Both the position numbers and the translations under genes were made by a program. A DNA stretch of 64,000 nucleotides from Microcella indica (GTDB lineage Bacteria > Actinomycetota > Actinomycetes > Actinomycetales > Microbacteriaceae). A model generated the notes under the pieces. The model made no database searches, was not told the DNA's origin, and was given only the letters and a program-made list of their open reading frames with translations. The stretch covers positions 248,001-312,000 of the forward strand of contig NZ_CP058670.1 of the NCBI RefSeq assembly GCF_013414345.1, written 5' to 3'. This document shows positions 9,004-18,659 of this stretch, one piece after another (the first letter of the stretch is position 1; the number at the start of each line of letters is the position of its first letter).

Positions 9004-10335
9004 CTAGCCGATTCGTTCTTTGCGTCCGAGGATTCCCTGAGGCCTCACGAGCAGCACCAGGATGAGGATGATCAGCGCCCCGACGTACTTCGTGTCGGAC
9101 GGGATGATGAGCGTCGACATCTCGACGAAGAAGCCGACGATGAGGGCGCCCACGAGAGCGCCGAATGCCGTGCCGAGCCCGCCGAGCGTCACCGCGGCGA
9201 AGGTGAGCAGCAGCAGCTGGAAGCCCATGTCCCAGCCAACGCCGGGGCGGAAGTACGCCCAGATGATGCCCGACATGCCGGCGAGGAATCCGGCGAGCAC
9301 CCACACGATCCGGATCACGCGGTCGACGTCGATGCCCGAGGCCGCCGCGAGAGCCGGATTGTCGGAGACGGCGCGCGTCGCCTTGCCGATGCGGGTGCGC
9401 AGCAGGAAGTACGCGACCGCGAGCAGCACGACGACCGAGAGCGCCATGCTGCCGACATCGATCCAGGAGAGACCGAAGGCGCCGATCGAGAACGATGAGT
9501 CGGTCGCGCCGGGAAGCTGTTGGGTCTCGCCGCCGTAGAAGAACTGGAAGACGTAACGGAGGGTGAGCGACAAGCCGATGCTCACGATCATCATCGGGAT
9601 GAGCCCGACTCCGCGCCTGCGCAATGGCTTCCACAGGCCAGCATCGTTGGCCCACCCGAATGCAGCACTCAAGATGAGTGCGATGAGAAGAGCGAGCCAG
9701 AGCGGCAGCGCGACCACGGTGCTGAAGGTGAGCGCCATGAGGGCGCCGAAGGTGATGAGCTCGGCGTGCGCGAAGTTGCTCAGGCCAGTCGTGCCGAACA
9801 CGAGAGACAGGCCGATGGCGGCGAGCGCCAGCAGCAGGCCGAAGTTGAGCCCGTTGAAGAAGCGGTCAACGATCTGATCCCACAGATTGAGGGTGTTGCG
9901 CTCGCCCTGGCCGATGAAGAAGTTCAAGACGGTGCTGCCGGACTGTCCGACGTTGACATCGCGGCTGTTGGGGGTCTCGTCCCCCTCCTGCGTCGTCTGC
10001 ACGACGGCGATGCCGTCGGGGAGCGTCGTCTCGTCGAGCGTGACGGTGTAGTCGCCCTGTTCGGGCACGCCCACGGCCCAGCGGCCGTCCGCGCCGGTCT
10101 CCACCTCGACGCTGAAGCCAGCCCCGTCGATGACGAGCCGTACGTCTTCGAGTGGTTCGTCGGCGAGCTCGACGAGGCCGCTGATGCGGAAGTCGTACTC
10201 GTCGAGACCGACTTCGTCGGCGGCAGCAGGTGCGGCGACGGAGAGAGTGAGAGCAGCCACGACCGTGGCGAACAGGACAGCCATGAGCCGCCGTGGTGCC
10301 CGCCGGGCGACTGGTCTGCTAGCAGCGTGTGCCAC
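9004..10335 (-). CDS. livH: ABC transporter permease, LivH type, with extracytoplasmic N-terminal domain
   Basis: The protein has 443 residues, about 150 more than LivH. Residues 1-39 are a signal peptide ending APAAA. Residues 41-130 form a predicted beta-sandwich resembling carboxypeptidase-regulatory/Cna-B domains (ISGLVELADEPLEDVRLVIDG, then DGRWAVGVPEQGDYTVTL). The permease core starts near 150 with NFGLLLALAAIGLSLVFGTTGLSNFAHAEL. The extra domain faces outside and may dock the lipoprotein binding proteins; that role is inference. GTG 10335 has GGAGG 4 bp upstream. It is first gene of the operon. Confidence 0.87.
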   Translation of the reverse strand: MAHAASRPVARRAPRRLMAVLFATVVAALTLSVAAPAAADEVGLDEYDFRISGLVELADEPLEDVRLVIDGAGFSVEVETGADGRWAVGVPEQGDYTVTLDETTLPDGIAVVQTTQEGDETPNSRDVNVGQSGSTVLNFFIGQGERNTLNLWDQIVDRFFNGLNFGLLLALAAIGLSLVFGTTGLSNFAHAELITFGALMALTFSTVVALPLWLALLIALILSAAFGWANDAGLWKPLRRRGVGLIPMMIVSIGLSLTLRYVFQFFYGGETQQLPGATDSSFSIGAFGLSWIDVGSMALSVVVLLAVAYFLLRTRIGKATRAVSDNPALAAASGIDVDRVIRIVWVLAGFLAGMSGIIWAYFRPGVGWDMGFQLLLLTFAAVTLGGLGTAFGALVGALIVGFFVEMSTLIIPSDTKYVGALIILILVLLVRPQGILGRKERIG

Positions 10336-10393
10336 GAAACCTCCAGGTTGTTCCGGGTCGAGGCGTGCTGCCCCGCGGGCGGGTTGGGCCCTG

Positions 10394-10448
10394 TCGTCAT
10401 CGTTGACGATACGGATCGTTTGTTGCCGTCGCGTTTCGCGGCGGCAAC
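10394..10448. promoter_or_regulatory. inverted repeats in the livH-guaB intergenic region
   Basis: Two adjacent dyads: TCGTCA-TCGT-TGACGA (10394-10409) and GTTGCCG...CGGCAAC (10422-10448, with an inner GCG-TTT-CGC). They lie 60-115 bp upstream of livH, in a position for an operator or leader hairpin. No regulator can be named. Confidence 0.35.
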
Positions 10449-10490
10449 CACCGATGACTAGCCATTATTGCCACGGAATACGTTTCTGCC

Positions 10491-12065
<1,575 letters not shown>

Positions 12066-12110
12066 GCGCCATCCACCCCACTCCCGCCGGCCGCGCATCT
12101 GCGGTCGCCT

Positions 12111-12168
12111 CGTACGGGTTGCGACACCTCGCACTGTCGGAAGCGTGCGAGGTGTCGCAACGAGTACG
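12111..12168. repeat. long hairpin, upstream flank of the AbiEi-like gene
   Basis: A perfect 17-bp stem (12118-12134 with 12145-12161) around a 10-nt loop, extended by a further 5 bp (CGTAC/GTACG) across a 2-nt mismatch. It follows guaB by 46 bp and could act as a terminator. The core GACACCTCGCAC recurs in the hairpin at 13250-13283. Confidence 0.8.
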
Positions 12169-12269
12169 ACGTGCTGACGCGCCTCCTCAGGAGATGCTCG
12201 CGAGCGGACACTGTGCACATTCGGGTACCTGACGCACGCGGCTCCCGGTAGCTGGGGCAAGGTCACGGC

Positions 12270-13268
12270 ATGGCCGACATCATCGCCGACGCACTCGCTC
12301 ACGCCATCGTGGTCGCCGAGGTCGACGACCCATCCCTCGCCCGGTCGCTGCAGCGAGCGACTGTGCAGGGCGAGGTCGTGCGACTGGTTCGCGGCATCTA
12401 CGTGCCGCGCGCGGTGGTCGAGCGTCTTGACCCTTGGGATCGCGAATTGCTGCGCACGGTTGCCGCCGCAACTCGGGGGCGCCTTCGGCAGCCGCTGTGC
12501 GGCATCTCTGCGGCGCGGGTGTGGGGAGTACCGATTCTGGAGGACGAGTTCGCTCCGGTGGTGGATGCGCTCGGGTGGGACGACCGCGCCACCCGGCGTG
12601 CCTCTGATCTGCGGTACTGGGCAACCGCGGATGACGAGTTCCGTGTCGTCGAGCATCGCGGGGCAGTGGTGACGGATCTGCCGCGCACGCTCGCCGAACT
12701 GGCCGTCCGTTCAGGGTTCGGGCGGGCCGTCGCGGCGATCGACTGGGCGGTTCGGGTACGGCGGCGTCCCGGCGCCCCGGCGACGACCCTGGACGACATC
12801 CGCGCGGCTGCGGAGGCTCTCGCGCTCGTGCGAGGCAGGGCTCGCCTCGAGCGCGCTCTCGCATTCGCCGACGGACGCGCCGAGTCGCCGGGGGAGTCCT
12901 GGATGCGTGTGCTCATCCACCAACTCGGCTTCGAGGTTCCCGACCTGCAGCATGAGTACCGGCTCGCCGACGGTCGACGCTTCCGCACCGACGTTCGGTG
13001 GCCGACGATTCGGCTCGCGGGTGAGTTCGATGGGCGCCTCAAGTACCGAGCCGGCGAGGCGCGGGGCGGCCGCAGCGCCGAGCAGGTGGTCATCGAGGAG
13101 AAGGATCGGGAGGACGCCGTTCGGGGAACCGGCGACGGGATGCTCCGCTGCGTGTGGGACGACCTGCGAGATCCGCGTCTCCTGCGCCACAAGCTCGAGG
13201 CTGCCGGAGTGCCTCGGCGGTCACGGCCTGCGCGCCTCGCACTGAAAGAGACACCTCGCACGCTCTGA
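12270..13268 (+). CDS. AbiEi-like winged-helix protein with DUF559/Vsr-like endonuclease fold
   Basis: The protein has 332 residues. The N-terminal 70 residues (VVRLVRGIYVPRAVV) match the AbiEi antitoxin winged-helix domain. The C-terminal 120 residues have a PD-(D/E)XK-like arrangement: ESWMRVLI (about 210), a conserved Asp in FRTDVRWP, then LAGEFDGRLKYR, as in DUF559/very-short-patch endonuclease relatives. Many actinobacteria carry such proteins annotated as type IV toxin-antitoxin components; no AbiEii-like toxin is adjacent here. It is a singleton, bracketed by hairpins sharing sequence, and its stop codon lies in the loop of the downstream one. Biological role unknown. Confidence 0.7.
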   Translation: MADIIADALAHAIVVAEVDDPSLARSLQRATVQGEVVRLVRGIYVPRAVVERLDPWDRELLRTVAAATRGRLRQPLCGISAARVWGVPILEDEFAPVVDALGWDDRATRRASDLRYWATADDEFRVVEHRGAVVTDLPRTLAELAVRSGFGRAVAAIDWAVRVRRRPGAPATTLDDIRAAAEALALVRGRARLERALAFADGRAESPGESWMRVLIHQLGFEVPDLQHEYRLADGRRFRTDVRWPTIRLAGEFDGRLKYRAGEARGGRSAEQVVIEEKDREDAVRGTGDGMLRCVWDDLRDPRLLRHKLEAAGVPRRSRPARLALKETPRTL

Positions 13269-13283
13269 CGCGTGCGACGTGTC
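13250..13283. repeat. hairpin overlapping the end of the AbiEi-like gene
   Basis: GACACCTCGCACG pairs with CGTGCGACGTGTC (13 bp, one C-C mismatch) around an 8-nt loop containing the TGA stop (13266-13268). Its core is identical over 12 bp to the arm of the upstream hairpin at 12123-12134. Confidence 0.75.
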
Positions 13284-13322
13284 ACTTTCCGTGCGAAGCG
13301 CGGGTGGCGGGGCGGGTGCGGC

Positions 13323-13361
13323 GGGCGGCTACGCGCCTGCGCCGACGGGCGGCTACGCGCC
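13323..13361. repeat. short direct repeat at the end of the oxidoreductase gene
   Basis: GGGCGGCTACGCGCC occurs at 13323-13337 and 13347-13361, a 24-bp period. The second copy holds the stop codon of the minus-strand oxidoreductase, so the repeat duplicates the gene end. Confidence 0.6.
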
Positions 13362-14384
13362 GGCGGGCGCGGTCGGCACGCGAGCCCCGGTCTCGTGCGA
13401 GCGGATGACCGCGTGCGCGAGCTCGAGCGCACGGCGACCCGCCGACGCCGGCACGGGCGGCGGCGTGCCGGCGCGCAGAGACGCGAGCACAGCATCCAGG
13501 TGCCGGTCGAAGGTGCGCTCGAACGACCGTGCCTCGTCGTCGAAGTAGCCCGGCCGCCACACCCGCTCGGTCTCGTCGCCGACCGACTGCAGGCTCAGCG
13601 ATCCGACGGTGTCGCGGATGACCGCACGGCCCGCCGTGCCGTTGAGCTCGACGACCTGGCTGTCGCGGTAGGCGTACGACGAGTCGTACGTGCCGAGCAT
13701 CGTGCCGACCGCGCCCGAGGCGAACTCGAGGGCGATCGCGACCGTGCTGAACGCCCCGTAGGTCATCGACGTCATCTGCGCGGCGACCGACGCGATAGGC
13801 CAGCACAGGTGCTCGAGCAGGTCGAAGCCGTGGCACTGCGTCTCGATGAGGTTGGCGTGCGGCGACGGCCCGCGGTTCGCCTCGCCGCCGAAGCGCCAGG
13901 TCGCGAACACGAGGTCGCCGAGCTCGCCGGCCTCGATCGCGGCCCGCGCGCGCAGCACGGGCTCGGCGTAGCGGTGGTTGAAGTTGATGGCGAAGAACGT
14001 GTCGCCTGCGGCCTCGAGCAGCGCGTCCGCCTCGCCGAGGTCGAACACGAGCGGCTTCTCGACGAGCAGGGGCACGCCTGCGCGCAGCAGCGCGAGGGTG
14101 GGGGCGAAGTGCTCCTCATTCGGGAGGCACACGGTGACGAGGTCGGGATGCTCGGCCTCGAGCATCCCGTCGAGGGAGGTGTAGCCGCGCGTGCCGTAGG
14201 TGGCCGCGCGCGCCTCGGTGCGCCCGGGGTCGCGACCCACGATGCCCACGAGCTCGGTGTCGAGACGCTCGGTGACGACCCGCGCGTGCTGGGCGCCCCA
14301 GCCGCCTGCGCCGACGACCGCGATGCGCAACGGCGCGACGTCGCGCTCGCCGCGCCGCTCGATGCTCAGTGCGCTGCTCGTCAT
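13353..14384 (-). CDS. Gfo/Idh/MocA family oxidoreductase
   Basis: The protein has 343 residues. The N-terminal Rossmann fold shows RIAVVGAGGWGAQHARVV (about 19-36), and the family catalytic EKP motif appears as LLVEKPL near 110. A C-terminal alpha/beta domain follows. Members oxidise or reduce sugars, inositols or related metabolites with NAD(P). No sugar transporter or kinase is adjacent, so the substrate is open. ATG 14384 has GAGGAGGG upstream; GTG a few codons in is an alternative. It is divergent to guaB3. Confidence 0.8.
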   Translation of the reverse strand: MTSSALSIERRGERDVAPLRIAVVGAGGWGAQHARVVTERLDTELVGIVGRDPGRTEARAATYGTRGYTSLDGMLEAEHPDLVTVCLPNEEHFAPTLALLRAGVPLLVEKPLVFDLGEADALLEAAGDTFFAINFNHRYAEPVLRARAAIEAGELGDLVFATWRFGGEANRGPSPHANLIETQCHGFDLLEHLCWPIASVAAQMTSMTYGAFSTVAIALEFASGAVGTMLGTYDSSYAYRDSQVVELNGTAGRAVIRDTVGSLSLQSVGDETERVWRPGYFDDEARSFERTFDRHLDAVLASLRAGTPPPVPASAGRRALELAHAVIRSHETGARVPTAPAGA

Positions 14385-14460
14385 GTCGCCCTCCTCGCGG
14401 CGCTCGCCGTCGACCGCCTTCCGTCACCGCACCGCTCGCCGTGCGCCGGGCTTCCGCCGG

Positions 14461-14466
14461 TAGGGT
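14461..14466 (+). promoter_or_regulatory. -10 hexamer TAGGGT, leaderless start of guaB3
   Basis: TAGGGT, 6 bp, then GTG 14473 (or 9 bp to ATG 14476). No Shine-Dalgarno is visible. Confidence 0.5.
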
Positions 14467-14472
14467 TGAGGC

Positions 14473-15594
14473 GTGATGGAGATCGAGATCGGGCAGACCA
14501 AGCGCGCGCGTCGGGCGTACTCGTTCGACGACATCGCGGTCGTGCCCAGCCGTCGTACCCGCGACCCCCAGGTGGTGTCGCTCGCGTGGAGCATCGACGC
14601 GCTCAAGTTCGAGATGCCCGTGCTCGCGGCGCCCATGGACTCGGTGATGAGCCCCGCGACGGCGATCGCGATGGGTCGCCTCGGCGGTCTGGGCGTGCTC
14701 GATCTGGAGGGGCTGTGGACCCGGTACGAGGATGCTGAGGCTCAGCTCGCCCGCATCCGCGACCTCGACCCGGCCGAGGCGACGGCAGCCATGCAGGCCA
14801 TGTACGCCGAGCCGATCAAGCCTGAGCTCATCAGCGCGCGGCTCGCGGAGATCCGCGCGGCAGGGGTGCCCGTTGCTGGAGCGCTGAGCCCGCAGCGCAC
14901 GCAGGAGTACCACGAGGCCGTGCTCGAGGCCGGGGTGGACCTCTTCGTGATCCGAGGGACGACGGTGAGCGCCGAGCACGTGAGCACCGACGCCGAGCCT
15001 CTCAACCTGAAGAAGTTCATCTACGAGCTCGACGTGCCCGTCATCGTGGGCGGCGCCGCGAGCTACACCGCCGCGCTGCACCTCATGCGCACAGGCGCTG
15101 CAGGGGTGCTCGTCGGCTTCGGCGGCGGGGCTGCGTCGACGACGCGCTTGAGCCTGGGCATCCACGCGCCGATGGCGACCGCGATCAGCGATGTCGCCGC
15201 CGCCCGACGCGACTACCTCGACGAGTCTGGAGGCCGCTACGTGCACGTCATCGCCGACGGCGGCCTCGGTACGAGCGGCGACATCGTCAAGGCGATCGCA
15301 ATGGGCGCCGACGCGGTCATGCTCGGGTCGGCTCTCGCGCGCGCGACGGATGCTCCGGGCGGGGGCTGGCACTGGGGCGCCGAGGCGCACCACCCCGAGC
15401 TGCCGCGCGGCCATCGCGTGCACGTCGGCCAGCTCGCGCCGCTCGAGCAGGTGCTCCTCGGGCCGAGCTCTCAGGCGGATGGCCAGGTCAATCTCATGGG
15501 AGCTCTGAGACGATCGATGGCGACGACCGGCTACTCGGACGTCAAGGAGTTCCAGCGCGTGGAGGTCGTGATCGCGCCGTACCAGTCGCACTAG
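14473..15594 (+). CDS. guaB3: GuaB3 family IMP dehydrogenase-related protein
   Basis: The protein has 373 residues and an IMPDH/GMPR-type TIM barrel without CBS domains. The loop that holds the catalytic Cys in IMPDH (SICTTR) reads GGGAASTTR here, so the nucleophile is missing, as in the GuaB3 subgroup of actinobacteria. The phosphate-binding VIADGGLGTSGDIVKAIAMGADAVMLGS is intact, so nucleotide binding is plausible. The reaction is not established. The start is GTG 14473 or ATG 14476. It is separated from glpD by a hairpin terminator. Confidence 0.88.
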   Translation: MMEIEIGQTKRARRAYSFDDIAVVPSRRTRDPQVVSLAWSIDALKFEMPVLAAPMDSVMSPATAIAMGRLGGLGVLDLEGLWTRYEDAEAQLARIRDLDPAEATAAMQAMYAEPIKPELISARLAEIRAAGVPVAGALSPQRTQEYHEAVLEAGVDLFVIRGTTVSAEHVSTDAEPLNLKKFIYELDVPVIVGGAASYTAALHLMRTGAAGVLVGFGGGAASTTRLSLGIHAPMATAISDVAAARRDYLDESGGRYVHVIADGGLGTSGDIVKAIAMGADAVMLGSALARATDAPGGGWHWGAEAHHPELPRGHRVHVGQLAPLEQVLLGPSSQADGQVNLMGALRRSMATTGYSDVKEFQRVEVVIAPYQSH

Positions 15595-15597
15595 CGT

Positions 15598-15619
15598 CGG
15601 GGGCGCCGCGCGGCCCCCG
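15598..15619 (+). terminator. GC-rich hairpin after guaB3
   Basis: CGGGGGC and GCCCCCG form a 7-bp stem around an 8-nt loop, 4 bp after the guaB3 stop. There is no T-tract. Confidence 0.45.
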
Positions 15620-15642
15620 CGCCTCACACTCGGGAGAACAGC

Positions 15643-17388
15643 ATGGTTCGAGGAAAGACCGTCACCCGCTCCACCAAGCTCGGCCCCGACGAGCGTGCGG
15701 CGGCGATCGCCCGGCTGCGTGAGAAGGAGCTCGACATCCTCGTCGTCGGCGGCGGCATCGTCGGCACCGGCGCCGCGCTCGATGCCGTGACGCGAGGGCT
15801 CAGTACCGGGATGCTCGAGCAGCGTGACTGGGCGAGCGGAACGAGCTCGCGCTCGTCGAAGCTCGTGCACGGCGGCATTCGGTACCTCGAGCAGCTCGAC
15901 TTCCGCCTCGTGCGCGAGGCGCTCATCGAGCGGGGGCTGCTGCTGCAGCGCCTCGCCCCGCACCTGGTCAAGCCCGTGAAATTCCTCTTCCCCCTCACGA
16001 AGCCGCTCATCGAGCGCGCCTACATCGGAGCGGGCATGGCGCTCTACGACCTCTTCAGCTACACGGGCGGGCGCCCGCCCGGGGTTCCCCACCACCGACA
16101 CCTGAGCCGCCGCCAGGTGCTGCGGGCGGCACCGAGCCTGCGCGGCGACGCGTTCACGGGTGGGCTCACGTACTACGACGCCCAGGTCGACGATGCCCGC
16201 TACGTGTCGACCCTCGCGCGCACGGCCTCGTTCTACGGGGCCCACGTCGCGAGCCGCGTGCGCGTCGAAGGGTTCCTCAAGGTCGGCGAGCGAGTCGTCG
16301 GGGTCACGGCGCACGACCTCGAGACGGGGGAGCGCTTCGAGGTGAAAGCGCGCCAGGTCGTCAATGCGACGGGCGTGTGGACGGACGACACGCAGGCGAT
16401 GGTCGGGGAGCGCGGGCAATTCAAGGTGCGGGCCTCGAAGGGCATCCACATCGTTGTGCCGCGCGATCGGTTCCAGTCGACCCTCGGCCTCCTGCTGCGC
16501 ACCGAGAAGAGTGTGCTCTTCGTCATCCCGTGGGGCCGGCACTGGCTCATCGGCACGACCGACACCGACTGGGATCTCGATAAGGCGCACCCGGCAGCGA
16601 CGGCGGCCGATATCGACTACCTGCTCACGACGGTCAACGAGGTGCTCGCCGTGAAGCTCACGCGCGAGGACGTCGAGGGCGTGTTCGCCGGGCTGCGGCC
16701 GCTGCTCGCGGGGGAGTCGGACGAGACTTCCAAGCTGTCTCGCGAGCACATCGTCGCGCACACCGTGCCCGGGCTCGTCGTCGTCGCGGGCGGCAAGTGG
16801 ACGACGTACCGCATCATGGCCAAGGACGCGATCGACGAGGCCGCGGCCGCACTCGACGGCAAGGTGCCGGCGAGCGTCACGGAGGACATCGCGCTGCTCG
16901 GTGCCGAGGGCTACCAGGCGGCGTGGAACAAGCGGGGCAAGATCGCGCGGGCCTTCGGCGTGCACAAGGTGCGCATCGAGCACCTGCTCAACCGCTACGG
17001 CGTGCTCACGGATGAACTGCTCGACCTCATCATCGCGCGGCCTGAGCTGCAGGAGCCCCTGCCGGGTGCCGATGACTACATCGCCGCGGAGGTCGTCTAC
17101 GCCGCGACGCACGAGGGCGCTCTGCACATCGAGGACGTGCTCGCGCGTCGCACGCGCATCTCGATCGAGGCGTGGGATCGCGGCGTCGAGGCGGCACCCG
17201 TCGTCGCGGACCTCATGGCTGCCGAGCTCGGCTGGGACGACGAGCGCCGCCAGTGGGAGGTCGAGCACTATCTCCGCCGTGTAGAGGCGGAACGCGCGAG
17301 CCAGGAGCAGCCGGACGACGAGAGCGCCGACCGCGTGCGGATCGCGGCGCCGGATGTGTCATCGCGCGTGGGCGGTAGCAGTGCCTAA
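15643..17388 (+). CDS. glpD: aerobic glycerol-3-phosphate dehydrogenase
   Basis: The enzyme has 581 residues. It oxidises sn-glycerol 3-phosphate to dihydroxyacetone phosphate at the membrane and passes electrons to quinone. The FAD-binding motif DILVVGGGIVGTGAALDA is at about 28-45, followed by the DAO/GlpD pattern SSRSSKLVHGGIRYLEQ. The C-terminal DAO_C domain (KIARAFGVHKVRIEHLLNRYG) is present. ATG 15643 has GGGAGA upstream. Its last 8 bp overlap the SURF1-like gene. The glycerophosphodiesterase at 22199 could supply its substrate, but the two are not linked. Confidence 0.95.
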   Translation: MVRGKTVTRSTKLGPDERAAAIARLREKELDILVVGGGIVGTGAALDAVTRGLSTGMLEQRDWASGTSSRSSKLVHGGIRYLEQLDFRLVREALIERGLLLQRLAPHLVKPVKFLFPLTKPLIERAYIGAGMALYDLFSYTGGRPPGVPHHRHLSRRQVLRAAPSLRGDAFTGGLTYYDAQVDDARYVSTLARTASFYGAHVASRVRVEGFLKVGERVVGVTAHDLETGERFEVKARQVVNATGVWTDDTQAMVGERGQFKVRASKGIHIVVPRDRFQSTLGLLLRTEKSVLFVIPWGRHWLIGTTDTDWDLDKAHPAATAADIDYLLTTVNEVLAVKLTREDVEGVFAGLRPLLAGESDETSKLSREHIVAHTVPGLVVVAGGKWTTYRIMAKDAIDEAAAALDGKVPASVTEDIALLGAEGYQAAWNKRGKIARAFGVHKVRIEHLLNRYGVLTDELLDLIIARPELQEPLPGADDYIAAEVVYAATHEGALHIEDVLARRTRISIEAWDRGVEAAPVVADLMAAELGWDDERRQWEVEHYLRRVEAERASQEQPDDESADRVRIAAPDVSSRVGGSSA

Positions 17389-18208
17389 TCTTGCCTATTC
17401 GGGCGGCGCGACATGGTGGGCGGTCGCCCGACGCCCCAAGTGGGTCGCCGCCCTCGCCCTCGCCCTCGGCGTCGCCGCCGCCTTCGCGGCCCTCGGCCAG
17501 TGGCAGCTCGAGCGGTCCATCGAGAGCGCGACCGTCATTGAGCGCGACACCGAGACAGCGGTGCCGCTCGCCACCGTTGCCGAACCCCAGCAGGTCATGA
17601 CCTCCGACGCGAGCGGCCGGCTCGTCACGGTCGACGGCTCCTGGCAGGCCGACGACGAGGTCGTCGTCACCGGTCGGCTCAACAACGCTCCCGGCGGCGA
17701 CGGTGCGCCGGGCGACTGGGTCGTGCGCCACCTCGTGACCGACGACGGCCACAGCCTTGCCGTGGTGGTGGGCTTCGTCGAGCCCGGGGCGAGCATCCCG
17801 ACCCTGCCGGCGGGCGAGACGCAGCTGACCGGGCGGTACGTGCCCGGGGAGGCGCCGCAGGTCGGCGACTTCGAATCCGGCGCACGCGAGACGATCTCCG
17901 TCGCCGAGCTCGTCAACCTGTGGGCCGACCCGCAACCCGTCTACGCCGGCTACCTCGTCGACAGCGACCCGCCCCCCGGCTTCACCGCCGTCGCCGCACC
18001 CCCGCCCGAAGCGGAGGTCGAGCTCAACCTGCTCAACCTCTTCTACGCGCTCGAGTGGGTCATCTTCGGCGGCTTCGCCGTGTACCTGTGGTGGCGACTC
18101 GTGAAGGACGAGCAGGAGAAAGAGCAGGCCGAGCGGGATGCGGACGCAGCAGACCCGGCAGGGCTCGCCCCCGCGCACGAGTCGCCCCAGCCCGCGCCCG
18201 TAGACTGA
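17381..18208 (+). CDS. SURF1 family membrane protein
   Basis: The protein has 275 residues. The SURF1 layout is clear: an N-terminal helix (WVAALALALGVAAAFAALGQWQLERS), a periplasmic beta-rich middle, and a C-terminal helix (FYALEWVIFGGFAVYLWW) followed by a charged tail. SURF1 proteins assist cytochrome c oxidase assembly; no oxidase gene is in this window. GTG 17381 overlaps glpD by 8 bp and is chosen over ATG 17354, which would overlap by 35 bp. The next gene follows after 4 bp. Confidence 0.85.
   Translation: MPNLAYSGGATWWAVARRPKWVAALALALGVAAAFAALGQWQLERSIESATVIERDTETAVPLATVAEPQQVMTSDASGRLVTVDGSWQADDEVVVTGRLNNAPGGDGAPGDWVVRHLVTDDGHSLAVVVGFVEPGASIPTLPAGETQLTGRYVPGEAPQVGDFESGARETISVAELVNLWADPQPVYAGYLVDSDPPPGFTAVAAPPPEAEVELNLLNLFYALEWVIFGGFAVYLWWRLVKDEQEKEQAERDADAADPAGLAPAHESPQPAPVD
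18201..18206 (+). promoter_or_regulatory. -10 hexamer TAGACT, leaderless start of DUF3817 gene
   Basis: TAGACT, 6 bp, ATG 18213. It lies at the end of the SURF1-like gene, so the DUF3817-guaA pair can be transcribed on its own. Confidence 0.55.
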
Positions 18209-18212
18209 GCGC

Positions 18213-18659
18213 ATGGTGATCGGCCCGAAGCCCGCAGACATCCCCCTCATCCGACGAACTCTCGCGGTCTACAAGGTCTCCTCGATCATCACGGGCATCT
18301 TCCTGCTCGGGCTCGTCGTCATGATGGTGACCCGCTACGGCCTCGGCAGCGACATCGAACTGAACGGCCCCTCCGGGTTCATCGCGCTCAGCCCCGTCGA
18401 CACCCTCACCGGGTTCAACCTCTCGATCTTCCTGCTCGCCGTCCACGGCTGGCTCTACGTGCTCTACCTCGCCTGCGACTTCGTGCTGTGGCGCGTGCTG
18501 CGGTGGCCGTTCCGGCGGTTCCTGTGGATCGCGATGGGCGGCATCATCCCGTTCCTCTCGTTCTTCTTCGAGCGCCAGGTGCCCCGCCAGGTGGAAGACG
18601 TCATCGCCGGGCTGACGCCCGAGGATGCGCACGCCGTCACCGAGGGGAGCGCGGCATGA
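18213..18659 (+). CDS. DUF3817 domain membrane protein
   Basis: The protein has 148 residues with three hydrophobic segments (about 22-40, 65-90, 100-118) and the DUF3817 signature [15 protein letters not shown]. Function is unknown. It precedes guaA with a 4-bp ATGA overlap, an arrangement common in actinobacteria, so the two are cotranscribed. It is integral to the cytoplasmic membrane. Confidence 0.85.
   Translation: MVIGPKPADIPLIRRTLAVYKVSSIITGIFLLGLVVMMVTRYGLGSDIELNGPSGFIALSPVDTLTGFNLSIFLLAVHGWLYVLYLACDFVLWRVLRWPFRRFLWIAMGGIIPFLSFFFERQVPRQVEDVIAGLTPEDAHAVTEGSAA

Noticed and set aside
12270-13268. Complete type IV toxin-antitoxin system
   Set aside because: Only the AbiEi-like half is found; both neighbours are metabolic genes and no nucleotidyltransferase toxin is present.
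14116-17268. Open frame of 1050 codons on the minus strand
   Set aside because: Shadow of guaB3 and glpD; low-complexity Arg/His/Leu composition.
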